Below are positions 13,801 to 26,100 of a stretch of DNA of 64,000 nucleotides, piece by piece. Below the pieces are notes generated by a model, which was not told where the DNA came from, did not search any database, and saw only the letters and a list, made by a program, of their open reading frames with translations. Every line of letters starts with the position of its first letter. The stretch's first letter is position 1. This DNA comes from Chlorops oryzae (lineage: Eukaryota; Arthropoda; Insecta; Diptera; Chloropidae): NCBI GenBank assembly GCA_020466095.1, contig CM035807.1:36522039-36586038 (forward strand), read 5' to 3'. The position numbers and the translations under genes were made by a program.

Positions 13801-14055
13801 AATCAAACGGATTCGTTTTAAAAGAGGAATCATGTGAAATTTTAAGAATTCCGCGATCTTGAAATGATATAAAAACAATTGCGTTCTTCGACTTCATCGT
13901 TTAAGGTTAAAAATCGCAAAAAGTTCAACGCTCCTTATGTGATCATTACTGTTATATAAAATTTCTATTTCAATTTATTTGTTATGTACATTCAAGCTAG
14001 CCTTATGTTGTAAATTATAAGTAAAGACAAATAATTAAATAAAATATACATATGT
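10816..14055. other. No firm gene; GC-richer block with simple repeats
   Basis: The segment at about 12,040-12,840 is richer in GC, with CAG/CAA runs resembling dipteran untranslated leader or exon DNA, but I find no bounded coding exon. A poly-T tract lies near 12,210-12,231. Reading frames around 11,400-11,780 look ordinary. The remainder is AT-rich. Confidence 0.45.
12550..12589. repeat. (AAC)n microsatellite
   Basis: Imperfect AAC trinucleotide run with AAG interruptions. Confidence 0.9.
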
Positions 14056-14262
14056 ATGGGCGATTCCACAAGAAGCGGTCCCATCTGTGACACCCGTCAC
14101 AGCCATTCTGACCTCAAATTGTGTAATTTCAGTGCTCAACTATTGTTTTACGTTTTAAAAATTTTAGATCCTTAAGAATCGCGTCCTGTTTTTCAACTAT
14201 TATGAGCTAAAATCTACAAAATGAGTGTCACAGGTGGGACCGTATTCATGGAGTTGCCCATA
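14056..14262. mobile_element. MITE with imperfect ~35-bp terminal inverted repeats
   Basis: The left end TATGGGCGATTCCA and the inverted right end TATGGGCAACTCCA pair up. The pairing continues inward through GGTCCCATCTGTGACAC versus GGTCCCACCTGTGACAC. The element is about 207 bp and codes for nothing. The flanks are AT-rich, so a target duplication cannot be set with confidence. The superfamily is not assigned. Confidence 0.7.
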
Positions 14263-15640
14263 TACAGGGTGTCCACGGAATTTTCTGCATTATTTTAAAT
14301 CGTGATAGCTTTTTTTTTTTGGACTACTAGTCTAAAATATACCTAATATTTAATGCTTACAATTCGCGGCTTTTTATTTCTCGCCTTTGATTCCTCCTGT
14401 GTGGGATTTGAATCTCGGAAATCCCTTTTTCTAGTCATGTGCTCAACCGTCGGCACCGATCTTGCCAAATCGGAAGTCAGCGAGTTTTCTCGTTTTTAAG
14501 TTTAATGTCAAATAAAATATTAAAATAAAAAAAATGTTTTTCTTTTGTGTGTTTTCATGAAAAAATTGTTGGTGGTTCATATTTCTTTAAAAACGAGATT
14601 AAAGAAGCGCAACCGCCCTTGTTAACCGTTAGAAGCTTAGATGTTTCGTTACAAAAATCTATAAATTGAAACCACATATTTAGAAAGGTAGGACTGAATG
14701 GGTTTGATTGCACTGAGCGAGAATTTGTAGAAGCTCGATCATTATGAAATTAATATTTTATGGTTCACATTGTCCAACGCTTTGCTATGGTCTAAGAGTA
14801 TCAGAAAGGATATTTTATTTTCATCGCAAGCTTACCTGAGGTTCTCAGGTTTGCAAGAGCAGTAAGAGTACAGCCTCGTTTGATTGTACATCCATACTGT
14901 CTTTCATAAGGTAAGGAATATTCATTGAGATATCGACACCTTTTCGCGAATTCAACGTATTTTCCATTTTTTTACGAAATTGACTTTTTGATGCAAATTT
15001 GTTAGCTGATACACAGTAGAAAAAGCGATCCCCTGTATTTAGTTTTTTTACATACGATCATTTCGCGAAAAGCGGTCGATATAATTTATTTTGTTCGGAG
15101 ATAAGATTTTCTACAGCTTTGGAGGAATAAGGCAAAATAGCAATTGATCGAAACTTGTTATTGGACTTAGAAATTGGTATATTCTTTGCGACTTTCCATG
15201 GCCTACGGAAAGAGGAGGTTAACAGAACAAAATAAAAAAGTTGAGTCAGGAAAGGCACGAGTAAAGGCAAAAAAATATTGACAAACATATATTGAAAAAA
15301 AAAAAAAATTTTAATTGCCTTTTATCTTTCGGATAAATTATACCAGTTAAATTGATAATTCGAATATGACAAAGGATTCGATCGCCACAAAATTTCTCGA
15401 AACCCTAGCAAAAGCTATTATGATATTCGAGTTTTTCCAATATACCTGTCCGAAAAATATGGGGCGCAATTTACTGGTATACTGGTATAATTTGTCCGAA
15501 AAATAAAAGGCAGAAAATAAATGTTAGCTATATTTTGCCTTTGACGCAAGTTTAAAAAAAAAAAAATAGTATGCATCCTGGATTTGAGTAGAAGTTATCG
15601 GAAGGATCACAAGGATAAGTTTCTTTTCTTCCTCCGTTAT
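14263..15640. other. No gene seen
   Basis: AT-rich non-coding DNA. A TACAGGGTGTCCACG string at about 14,262 directly follows the preceding element. Poly-A tracts lie at about 15,295-15,308 and 15,552-15,565. Confidence 0.5.
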
Positions 15641-16270
15641 TATACCCAGCGTAAGCGGGGTATATTAGTTTTGTGCAAATCTTGTAACAGGGAGATATAG
15701 AAAAATATATATAGAAATGATCAGGATCAAAAACTGAATCGATCTAGACATGTCCGTCTGACCGTCTGTCCGTCTGTCCGTGGTCGGATCTCCTCCGAAA
15801 CGGCTGAACCAATAACGAAATTTGGCACACATGTATATCGGGGTCCGAGTATGATCCTAACTAAAAATGGGAGACATCCGCCCACTGCCACGCCCACAAA
15901 TGAATTTATTGTGTTTTCAGTAAAATGCTTGTAACTTGCGAACCACTCAACACATTCCATTGATATTTGGTGTGCTGGTAAACTACGAAAAGGGACAATT
16001 CCTGGCAAAAAATGAACGCCGCCCTCCTCGAGCCACGCCCACAAATAAGCCCAAAAATAAGGGCTTATCGTTACTTGTGAAGTAAAAGGCGTAGAAGCTT
16101 CAAATTCGCAACATAGGTGCACCAAGGCGAATGAAAGGTGTAGGGAAATAATTTATGTTGCTCTCCCACTGCCACGCCCACAAATAGAGAAGCAAAACAT
16201 AGTGCGCTCATAATGTCGGGACGCTGGGTATTTCAAAGTCGGGCTTGACCGACTTTAGCTTTCTTACTTG
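15641..16270 (-). repeat. 630-bp dispersed repeat, copy A (inverse orientation to copy B)
   Basis: The whole segment is the reverse complement of 43,169-43,801, end to end, with moderate divergence. One end is TATACCCAGCGTAAGCGGGG and the other ends in the CTTTCTTACTTG box. It holds three CCACGCCCAC (GTGGGCGTGG) boxes and a CCGTCTGTCCG run. The copy has a 132-codon chance frame that is not maintained in copy B, so I read it as non-coding. It is a non-autonomous interspersed family resembling repeats known to be common in fly genomes. I cannot name the superfamily and see no clear target duplication. Confidence 0.85.
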
Positions 16271-17375
16271 TTTTTTTTTGTATCTGCCTTTTATCCTCAA
16301 AAAATTATATTTTCGGTTCCTTGTAAGTTAATTAGTTCAATTGGGCTTGTGGGACCCTATATGCCTAGTTTAAATTTTTTCAGAAGAAAGTATCTCCGAT
16401 CTATTTGACTAAAGAAACATTCGAATTTTGTTGTATTGTGCACTTGAGAAAAGTGTCCCACGTGCACTTTGAAGAGAATTTCACTCATGCATACATACAA
16501 TATATCGCGCTTTATCTGCCTTTTTACCCATTCGTAAGCTTGCAGATCTTCTTCGAATGTCTAGTCTGGAGTAGAAGCATTGCCTTCAGTCTTAACTTGC
16601 TGCAATAACAATTAAATCATCGTCGCATAATTTCTAGGTGCCGCTGTGACAAGCGCAAATCGAAAACAAATTTTTCAAATTTTTCAGTACCTACTGAAAA
16701 AGTAAAATGGAAATCGATCGGTATGCACAATCATCCAATATGTTAGACACACACGAGTGTTTTGTCTTTTGATATATGTATATGTATATGGATATTAATA
16801 GTGTCCGTTGGCAATTGGGATGCACTTCGTTGCTGGCACGGTGGGCAAAACGTAAGTAATTATTATCGAATTTGACATTTCATATTTTATTTACACATGT
16901 GGTCTGACTTAGTGTCGTCTTGTTGTTAAACTGCATTCAAAAACGTATTTGTTGATGATTTTGTTAACTTTTTGTTTGTTGATTTAATTTTTAATATCAT
17001 TTGCTCAGATAGTATCGCTTACGCAACTATTTAAGTAGTTTGCATGACGCTGGCGCGGGGAGAACCGCGTTTGACGAAAACGTTTTGAGTAAACATGTTT
17101 TCTATTGGACGCGAATTTGTTTCTTCTTTTAAGCGAAAAAATATTTCGAATATTCAAGGCCTAGAAAACTGAATCAATATTAGTTTGACGTTTAGAATAT
17201 CCAGTTCATATGATCCTAACCTACTGTTTGCACTTAGACAATTATACACTAACACAAATAAGATAAAATAATATAATATATAATAGCTGAAATTTTATCA
17301 GTATTTTTAAATCATTAGGTACTCCAATTGGCGAGTAATGTTCCAATATAAATATTTTTCAATTATTTATGTAAA
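16271..17375. other. No gene seen
   Basis: AT-rich non-coding DNA with short TATATGTATATG runs near 16,770-16,795. No paired element ends are visible. Confidence 0.5.
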
Positions 17376-18098
17376 TTAAGGGGGTCTTCTCATTGAAAAC
17401 CCGTTTTTTGAACCCTTTTTAAAAAAATTCTTATTTGAAAACGCAAAGAATAATTGAAAACAATTTTTAATATTTATTGTATTACAAAAGGTTCAAAGTA
17501 AATAAAAAAATTTTTTTTTGCCTCGATACGTGGGCTGTTCAAAAAGTAATGAGACTTCAAAGTTGGTGGTGAAAAAAAAGGTGCCGTCACGGCGGCCACG
17601 ATTCCGGGTCTCCGGAGCGTCCGAAATGGAAAAAAACGGGGTTATAATCAGTATAGATGTAATTCTCGGGTGAACCTCAAGCTTAATTTTGTGATTTTTT
17701 TTGACAAAATGGCGGCCATTCAAAAAAAAATTTCAATTTCGGGCTTTTTTTTTGTAGTTTAGTGTAAAAAAAAATAGTAAAAAATTTTTTTTAATTATGG
17801 TTGAGGTTCACCCGAGAATGGCGACAATTCTGCGTCGATTCCACTTTGTTTCATGAAAATCGGTTCAGTTGAACTGGAGATATCATGGCCGCCAGTTCGA
17901 AAAACGTGGTTTCGAGATAAACGCGTTTAAAGTTTGAAGCAACGCAAAAATTACTCGTTTTAGCGCAGATCTTGCTCGACAAAGTATGCTATATCCTCTA
18001 AACTATTTCGAATTTAAAAAAATCCTTTACGGGGCATATTTACAACTACCCAAGCTATAAATAAATGCAAAAAAAAAAAAATGAGAAGACCCCCTTAA
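17376..18098. mobile_element. TTAA-flanked MITE, family 1
   Basis: A 715-bp core (17,380-18,094) is bounded on both sides by TTAA. It begins GGGGGTCTTCTCATT and ends with the exact inverse of those 15 bases. TTAA duplication is the insertion signature of piggyBac-type and a few other transposases, so this is probably a non-autonomous relative. That class is inferred from the TTAA alone. Inside is GGGCTGTTCAAAAAGTAATG, which looks like a mariner-type end, and a pair of inverted blocks around GGTTCACCCGAGAATG. A degraded second copy without ends lies at about 34,925-35,480. Confidence 0.8.
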
Positions 18099-18105
18099 AT
18101 ATGTT

Positions 18106-18375
18106 TTGAAATTTTATTTGAAAAAATTTGCGGCTCGCTGTAACATAAAACGCTTTTTCGAGTTTCGGTCAACATTATTTCTTCTAGAAGAAAATTTCCT
18201 AACGGACCTCCCAAATTTCGTCATGTCCATTGACGGTGCTAAGATCTTTCAATCCGATAACCTTAGAAAGCTTTTGGAAAGCGTGGATGAGACGTTGAAC
18301 ATCATTGGAAACCAGGCCCAGAAAAATTATCTCCTGATCAAGGATAGCATAGCTTACATACATAGGATATCATAG
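18106..18375 (+). CDS. Weak open frame of unknown meaning
   Basis: An 89-codon frame with non-repetitive, mixed composition starts immediately right of the TTAA element. It has no ATG at its 5' end (its first plausible start is a TTG), no Kozak-like context and no splice partner that I can see. Its middle (NLRKLLESVDETLNIIGNQA) is leucine-rich and could be helical. No family is recognised. It may be a chance frame. Confidence 0.12.
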   Translation: MKFYLKKFAARCNIKRFFEFRSTLFLLEENFLTDLPNFVMSIDGAKIFQSDNLRKLLESVDETLNIIGNQAQKNYLLIKDSIAYIHRIS

Positions 18376-18993
18376 CTTAATGCAGAGCCATTATTTTGAA
18401 AAAAAGACCAAGAACATTCAAAACTTTCGAGTATGTACCTTCGAAAGAGGAATCTTTAATCGAATCATTTGAAGATCAAAATTTTACCAGCTGATTGGCC
18501 TTCGACTCGGCTTCGGGTCAACTTATGAAAAGAGATCGTGGAAGTGAAAAAATCAAAACAGAAACCTTTTTGGGAAGTTATTGAGGATAAACGCTACGGT
18601 AACTATTGAGAGACGGTTGATGCCGCGATAGTGCTTGAGAATTAAGTAGATTGATTGAGGTACAGGCTAGGCCAGCAAAAGAAACCACATAAATGATGTT
18701 GTTTTTCGTCGACAAGAGAAAAGGTTCAAGCTTAAATATAAATAACAAATACATTTCTGCAAAAAATGATCTTCCGATGCAGTTATTGGTTGGTTAACTC
18801 CTATCAAAGCCGGACTTGAAAATTTCTGTACCAAATTGTTTTTCAGGCCAAGTCTTATTTACGCTTCTGCAGTTTCGGTTACGGTCTTTGTGCCGTTCAT
18901 GGGGCCAATTTAAGATTTCCTACGGATAAATTTCAGCTCTTCGTTTTTGTAGCTGTTGTTTAGGAACCAATAAATAAAAGCCATATTAATATA

Positions 18994-19127
18994 CTTAGGC
19001 CCATTTGCTACTATTCCGGTTAAAGTTTTTCGTTACGATATCCTCTGGAAATGTCAAAATTTTCATAAAAATTTTTGGTTTTTCGGAATGAAAAAACGTA
19101 ATTGGATCAGTAGCAAACGGCCCTAAG
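18994..19127. mobile_element. Short hairpin MITE
   Basis: CTTAGGCCCATTTGCTACT at the left pairs with AGTAGCAAACGGCCCTAAG at the right, with two or three mismatches, enclosing about 95 bp. TTA on the left and TAA on the right belong to the inverted repeat itself, so no separate target duplication can be defined. It is non-coding and able to fold into a hairpin. Confidence 0.6.
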
Positions 19128-20532
19128 ACTTAAACAAATAAAAATTAGAGGTGAAGAAATAAGCATCTTTGAAAGGGAACAACGCTTAAATTGATGTGAG
19201 GTTGGTTAAGGGATGACTCGCGCCCGGATGTTTTGTAAATTAACCCATTCTTATAAAATTGAAACCCTTTATAGGAAGTGTTATAAGGACTCTAAAAAAC
19301 GATTTTGCGCTTTCTAAAAAATTTTATGATTGTTTGGGTAGCTGGAGGGGTTGGTGGAATTTTCGACCAATGGTCGGAACCGACATCAAAATATATAACT
19401 TATTGCATTGGAAAAGAAATGGTTTTTGATTTTTTTTATGTATATACATACACTTTGTCTACTTTTTTATATATTTTTTACGAATTCTTTATTAAAAGAT
19501 TTCTCTTTTTTTTTTAGATTTTAATTTTATTGAGTGTGAACTGGGTGGGAACGATCAAACAAGGAAAGTAATATATTTAATGAAATGTTAATAAAACAGG
19601 ATTTACTTTGACATCTCACTCATTTTGATACGTTGCAAAGAAAGGGATATGGATTTTTTAAAATAATTGAAAATTATTGGTGAAACAATCAACCAGCGGT
19701 CCAAAATGGGTTAAGAACCTTGAAATATAAACGTTTTCTGGCCCTATCTCGGACTAAATTCCACCCAATACCAATGTTTTGAAAAGATTATTACAAAAAT
19801 ACTAAAGAGAAAAATAAATATACGACGCTTGAAAAGGGAAATATTGAAACGAAAAGCATCGCTTGAAAATTTAATTTCACATTAATAAATTAATTATTGT
19901 TCTTCTAGCAAAAAAATTTTCGTTGCAGAAAAGAGTCACCAAAATGGGACCAAAAATGCAACAAAATAGGAATCTGTTGATTCGCTATATAAAAAGAAGT
20001 TTAGCTCATATACTCTCACAGTTATTGAAAAAAATGTAGCTTTATAGTACGTAATACCAAAATCGATAGGCCAATACACCTGTCTTTCTTGTAAATGGAA
20101 AAATATGTTTGAAAAAAGTTACATTTGCTAACACCGAATACAAAAACCGGGTTAATATTTAATACGGCACTGACAGGGAAGCTTTCCCGTGCAGCAAATG
20201 AGAGGTGAAGGATGTGTTTGGAAATGTTAATTTTGATCACAAGTCTTGGAACATTTTGTGATGCCGCTTTCACCATTAGCTCCATTAATCTATTTTTGTT
20301 CCTGCGGATATTGCAATGCTCTTCTTAAGATGTTTCAAGAAACGAAACTCTTAATTCTTTCCAAAGGCGCTGATGTGTCACAGTCACGAAGTGACAAAAT
20401 ATGACCATATCCGGCAATTTTTTTAAATATTCATTGAAAAAATACAAGTTCGAAATCGCTTAACACATTTAGAAAATTAAAAAGTTAAAAAATATTCTTT
20501 TTACAATTGATATTTTCACTCATCTTATCAGC
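19128..20532. other. No gene seen
   Basis: AT-rich DNA with only short frames. Nothing protein-like, no repeats of note. Confidence 0.5.
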
Positions 20533-20622
20533 ATATCGTCCCCTCAGAAAACGACTGTCGTAACATATGTCCCATAAGAAATACATGCGCCATACGACAG
20601 TCGTTTTCTTAAGGGACGATAT
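20533..20622. mobile_element. 90-bp hairpin, minimal MITE
   Basis: ATATCGTCCC(C/T)...AGAAAACGACTGTCGTA at the left pairs with TACGACAGTCGTTTTCT...GGGACGATAT at the right. Arms are about 30 bases with two or three mismatches around a ~30-base loop. The size fits either a very small MITE or a small-RNA precursor. Transcription cannot be judged from sequence. Confidence 0.6.
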
Positions 20623-21548
20623 ACTCTATTTGGAAATGAAATAATCACGCGCGTGTTTGATCCATTTCAGCCAGCCAGCATGTAGGTACTTTTTTGTCAA
20701 ATGAAGTTTTCATACGGACTAGGGTCATCCACTTCTTTTCCTAATGAATAACACATTAATTTTGAAGTATTGAAAATAGCGGCCATCTCCTTACAAATTT
20801 CATTAGATGTAAGGGTTAATAATGCGAGTAGTCGCAGTATGAATTTTTACTACTTCGGAAGTAATGCAGAAGTAGTGAAATTTCCGCCTGATTCATAGAA
20901 CTTTTGTAAACCTTAACTCGCTCTAATCTGATATGAACGCTTTGAGCTAAAGTATCGGATTAAGTACTTAACCCCTACAGTGAGAACATAGCATAAGGGG
21001 AAACCCCCTAAACGAAAATGCTTTTAAAACTTCCTTTTTTTTATAGCTTTGTTTAGCCAGAAATTCACAATTTAAAGGTCATTATAAAACATATTTCAAT
21101 TTGGGATGACGTAGCACCAGTAATTATTTCGAGTTTTCGAGAGATCATCATATAATATACCAACTTTTTGGACTTTTTTGAAGAAATTGCATCCATTTAG
21201 GAAAGTCGCATTGAGCTCATAAAAATTTTTTGAAAAGCACTGTGTTTTTTTTCTAAAAGAGTATCGATCGTATCGCCAATTGTTTTAGTGCATGTGAACA
21301 AAACGAGCGTCCACTAGAGGATCGAGACGGGAAGTTTCGTTGGGCTTATCATTCGACATGCTCTCGCCGAACATTCTGCGCACAGATAAGTGCAACCAGA
21401 AGTAATGGATTTGACGAATTTATTATTGGTTTCGTTAGAGCTGTCGGAAGCTCTTTCGCGTCTCTAGAATTCGGCGTGTAAACTCATCGCTCTTGCGATC
21501 GATTCGCACTCCCAAATGCCAGCGAGCGTAATCACAGCTTTTCGCGTA

Positions 21549-21551
<3 letters not shown>

Positions 21552-21623
<72 letters not shown>

Positions 21624-21634
21624 TGTGTGTGTGT
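21552..21634. repeat. (GT)n microsatellite, 83 bp
   Basis: Nearly pure GT dinucleotide with one G insertion near 21,617. It is the longest simple repeat in the window and a candidate Z-DNA-forming tract. Confidence 0.97.
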
Positions 21635-22296
21635 CTAATACACATAGTTTGTGCAATTCTTATACTGCTCAAATAAAAATTTCCAGCAAATCAGCGTGTA
21701 TAGAATTGAGAATGTTTTTTTTGTTGTTGTTTTTTTTTTTTTTTTTCAAAAAGTTTCTTATCAAACCGAGTTTTTCAGCGTTCTATTGGCGTTTGGTTGA
21801 AAATTATTTCGACCTTAAATACATTTTTTAAGTAGGCAAGAAAAATTTTGCACATTTTCGTTAAGAGCAGCGAGCAAGTGCATTTTGATAATATTCTTGT
21901 TGTTGTTTTCTGATTTACTTCATTTCGTTGTTATTTTTTTCGTTCATTATTATAATCGTCTTTTTGTTTTTTGGTTTGTGCGTCATCAGTATATTGAAAG
22001 GGTTTTTTTTTTTTGTATATATGTACATACATACTTTCCATTGTGAGCAGCCTTGAAGTCCATTTACGAAAAATCATTGGAAATTGCGAAAAAAAAAAAC
22101 GTTCATGCACACATACTAAAACAGTAAATTGATAAGGAGCTGAATTTCCGTTTATTATATTTTTATGAAAGTGCAATAAATTTTTCATAATTTTTTTTGC
22201 CTTGCATTAAGTATGCGCAACGCCATTGTTATGAAAAAAGTCATTTCGGAAAGTACATAATATATCAGAATGGACTGGCGTTGTTGCATTTTCGCT

Positions 22297-22326
22297 TTGT
22301 TGTTGTTGTTGTTGTTGTTGCTGTTG
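22297..22326. repeat. (TTG)n microsatellite
   Basis: About nine TTG units with one CTG. Confidence 0.9.
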
Positions 22327-22921
22327 TAATTATTGCAATTTAGGTCATAATTGCACACATGTCATTTTCTACTGATAACACTCCAAAGCCTTCAACTCGG
22401 TGACTCTGACTCTGAATTTTACGCCACACTGCCCGATTCGTGTTACCTTAAATTTACGTTTCAACAATTTTGGATGTCATCAGAATGATGATGAGTACAG
22501 CTTTCGATAATGTACCTGCTCTGAAAAATTGGAGCCTCCGGCTGATCCATAGGACTGCATTTTTGAAAATATTTTCAATTGAGAGCAAAGATTTTAAATA
22601 TTATTTTGCCGAATTTACGCACTGTCAAATCAAACGGCAGTATATGTATATGAGAGATATGCAAGATCTTTTACTGCTGGGAGTAGTTTTCTAATTTATA
22701 ATCTGACCGTCTGGCTCAGCTGGGATCTCTTTTCGACAGGTAGAGGTCCCAACTTCAAATTTCACATCAACATTGACAAAACTCGCACATTTTCTTCAAA
22801 GATGTCATATCTCAAAAAAAATCAATTTTGAGAAAATCGTGATTAAAGTTTTCAATTCAATTGTATTTTGATGAAAAAAGAAGAAACTATTCTCTTCCCA
22901 TACAGAGAGTATACTAAGTAT

Positions 22922-23144
22922 TGAGGCATGTGCTAGAATCCGAAAATTGACGGAATCGGAATTTTAGTTAACTTAAATTTCATAATAGACAACCGAATAA
23001 AATAGGGCTCTTTGCAATTACGAACTAATAGCAGTTCCGACCCAAAACCAAAACCAAAATCAACAAAATCTGAAAATTCTATACGAAATTTTGGTCAATT
23101 GTAACTCCGATCCCGTCAGATTTCGGATTCTAGCACATGCCTGA
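22922..23144. mobile_element. MITE with 3-bp TGA target duplication
   Basis: The core (22,925-23,141; 217 bp) starts GGCATGTGCTAGAATCCGAA and ends with the exact inverse. Pairing extends to about 27 bases with two mismatches (TTGACGG versus TCTGACGG). Direct TGA copies lie at 22,922-22,924 and 23,142-23,144. There is no coding content. A 3-bp duplication is compatible with CACTA- or Harbinger-like enzymes, but the superfamily is not fixed by the ends. Confidence 0.75.
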
Positions 23145-26100
23145 TTTATTGAAATTTTTACACAATGTGAGGCAAGATAACCCGAATATTTCCTCATCAT
23201 TAACTCAAAATTTGTGTTTTTTTTTTTTTGAGATATGACATTCTTGAAATAAATAAGCGATATGAATTGTCCTAAGAAAGAACAGCAATGCTACTGAGAA
23301 AAAGGAACAGAGTTTTGGGAGCCTTCGGTTTATTATAATTTGTTCGATTTCAAGGTAGTTCAAATTTCGTACAGAAAACCGAATGAAAAGAAGATTCACG
23401 AGTATTGTCTATATTTAATTTTTCGGAAGGCTTCAAAACATGACGAACATATTTCAAATGTGATGAACTTGAGAAGCTTTGTAAATAATAATATATTTCG
23501 GCCCAGGTCTTCGACCTAAGTTAATTGTATACAACGAAAAAGACAATTTCTCGACTCAGTCCAGGAATATTTATTCCAAATATTTTTCCACACTTAGTGT
23601 CAATATACAATCAATATCGATTGGATAAAATAAAAAATTGATTTGAAGATCCAATTTCGAAAATAAACAAGAATTTTGTACGTAATAACATTGTGAGCTT
23701 AAAAAAAAATTTTATTTCCCTTTTGCTCCCACAATTTTCGAATAGAAAGATTTTTGATTACAGATTAGCAATCGAAATGCAGGAAAATTTGCTAAATTCG
23801 CCATTCTTAAATTTCAAAATTTGGAACGAAAACGAAAAGTGAACTTTCAGCAAGACAGAACTTTTATCAAATAAATTGAGAATTTCCTTAGAAAATTTGA
23901 AGTTTTGAAAGAGAAAAAAAAAACTGTCGAAGCAATCAAAGTACAGACTGAAAAAGTCTATGGGAAATTTTTTGCCAAGGAATTAATTGGAAGTATTCAG
24001 TTCAGTTCCATTTAACATTCAAATAGATTCACCTATCCTATAAGGGTTCTTAGGTGAACACCATTGTTCGAACTGCCTCAAAGTCAATCTGCTGCATTTT
24101 TTGCTAAGTGAGAAGAATAAATCTCAGAAAGTTTCTTTTTCATCGCCTTATTTTCGACGCTCGTACCTTTTGGGTATATTCAAACGCCTGTTTATCCTAA
24201 TCAGTGAACTAAAACTCAATGTTTTTCATATCCAAGATATAGCTATTTATAAGTATATGTACATATATAGGAAAGATATTAATCGTAATTTTTTATTTTT
24301 TTATTAACTTTTTATCGATACGTACGTGCTTCGTATGTGCTGATGTGCATATCATCATATTTTTTGCACTTCTCCCAATGATTCTATACAAAATGAAGAG
24401 CAAAGACGATTTTTTGTCCGACGTCTCCTACCCTTTGGACTCTATCTCACAGCACCCGAATTGAGCTCACCCAAAAATGGGTGCCTTTTCTAGCTGCTTG
24501 TAGCGTCCAAAAAATCACTTCCGTCGAAGGGATTTCAAAATATTCCAAAAATATTTAATCCACAAAATTATTAGCTTTGATTAGTTTTTATTTATAGTTT
24601 TTACTTTTTATTCACGCTTATGTATTTTATTTGCATTTGCATTTATTTATTGGCTGTAATATCGAGCAAGGATCCGTGAGGATATTGCTAGTTTGTGCAA
24701 GCACCTTTGTGTAAAAAAACACCTGTGCAGTTGTGAGATGGCGCAGTCTTTGGCCAAAATAAATTGTAAATTTTGATTTCAATTTTTGATATTTTTCTTT
24801 CTACTTCTAAGTAAGATATTTAGCGAAGACTACCGTTTAATAAGTTCCCACACAATATTCGCGTCTTATATTGATTTGTGTAAATAGAATTCTAGTTGAC
24901 ATATCGTTTCAAATACAGATATTTTCATACTTCATGTAAGCACATATTTCACATGCATATGTTTGCTTGATATGCCTTGAGTTACTGATTTTGTTGAGTT
25001 ATGAACGAGTACTTCCTTAATTTACATGCGTAAGCTTGTTAAGTTAAGGTGTATTTCAAAACTTTAATAAAAATTTTGAATTTTAAGCACTTTTTTCACA
25101 TAAGCTTGGTTTTTATTGCACATTTTTGCTTTGCATATATAATAGATATTTATATTTAGATTATAGTCTATTTATGTTCCGATTTGCTATTTGATTTTCT
25201 TCCCCCGCTTAATTGTTTATTTGTGTTTGGTATTCTTTTTGTTGTTGTTTTTTATTTTTATTAATTTACTTTTTTGTCATAGCATTTTTATATACATTTC
25301 ACGGAATTTGAACACTTTTTCAACAAAACCGAAGATTATACACCAACGAAAGAATCATTTTTCATTTTTTTAAACTGAAAATTTGTAAGAAAAAGAGAAA
25401 ATTTTTTTTTATTAATTTCATTTTTTGTTGTAATTTTTATTATTATTTTTTTTTTGCAATATTCGCAAAAAAGTCTTTTTTCGCGTTTATATTCAATGAA
25501 AGATGACTTGTTATCATGTAATAGGCATGCGTTTTTTTCAATTGCAGCACGTACTGCCCTTTATCGAACGCGGTTATGTTATCATTGTATAAACACTGAA
25601 AAAAAAAAGAAAAAAAAAAAAACTGAAGACGAAAAGCGCTTTTCTATCAGTTCCGTTACATTTGCGTTTAGCAGAATAACCGAGGTCTGTGAACACTACC
25701 GTTTCCAATTACTTGTTCCGAGTCTTTTTGTTTTTTCAACTATGGCAGATTGTGCAGGCCAGTTGTACAAAAAAAAAGAAGAATATGATTAAAAAGTGGT
25801 CAGAACTTTTTCGAACGGATTGCACTGCGTATAATTATAAAAACAATCCGAGAAAATCATGAAAAAATTAATTTTCGCAAAAGTAAAATATATGAAAACA
25901 GGACGAGGGCAACGACAGAAGATATCCTGCTATTTTTCATTTCGTTTTGCACTCGTCCAACGTTCAAAAGTAGAAATCCCGACGGCAAAGATGCTAGCTC
26001 GCTTTAGTGCAAATTAAAGGTTGTAAAAAAATATTTATAATTTTTTCTTTTTTAGCTACAGAATCATCGCTCCAATGCTTTTCTCCCCCTTTTTCGGAAC

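Noticed and set aside
14390..14480. Possible tRNA- or SINE-like sequence (GGATTTGAATCTC)
   Set aside because: No A box, no cloverleaf and no poly-A tail could be found.
15727..16125. 132-codon minus-strand open frame
   Set aside because: It lies wholly inside dispersed repeat copy A, and the matching part of copy B does not keep the frame, so it is chance.
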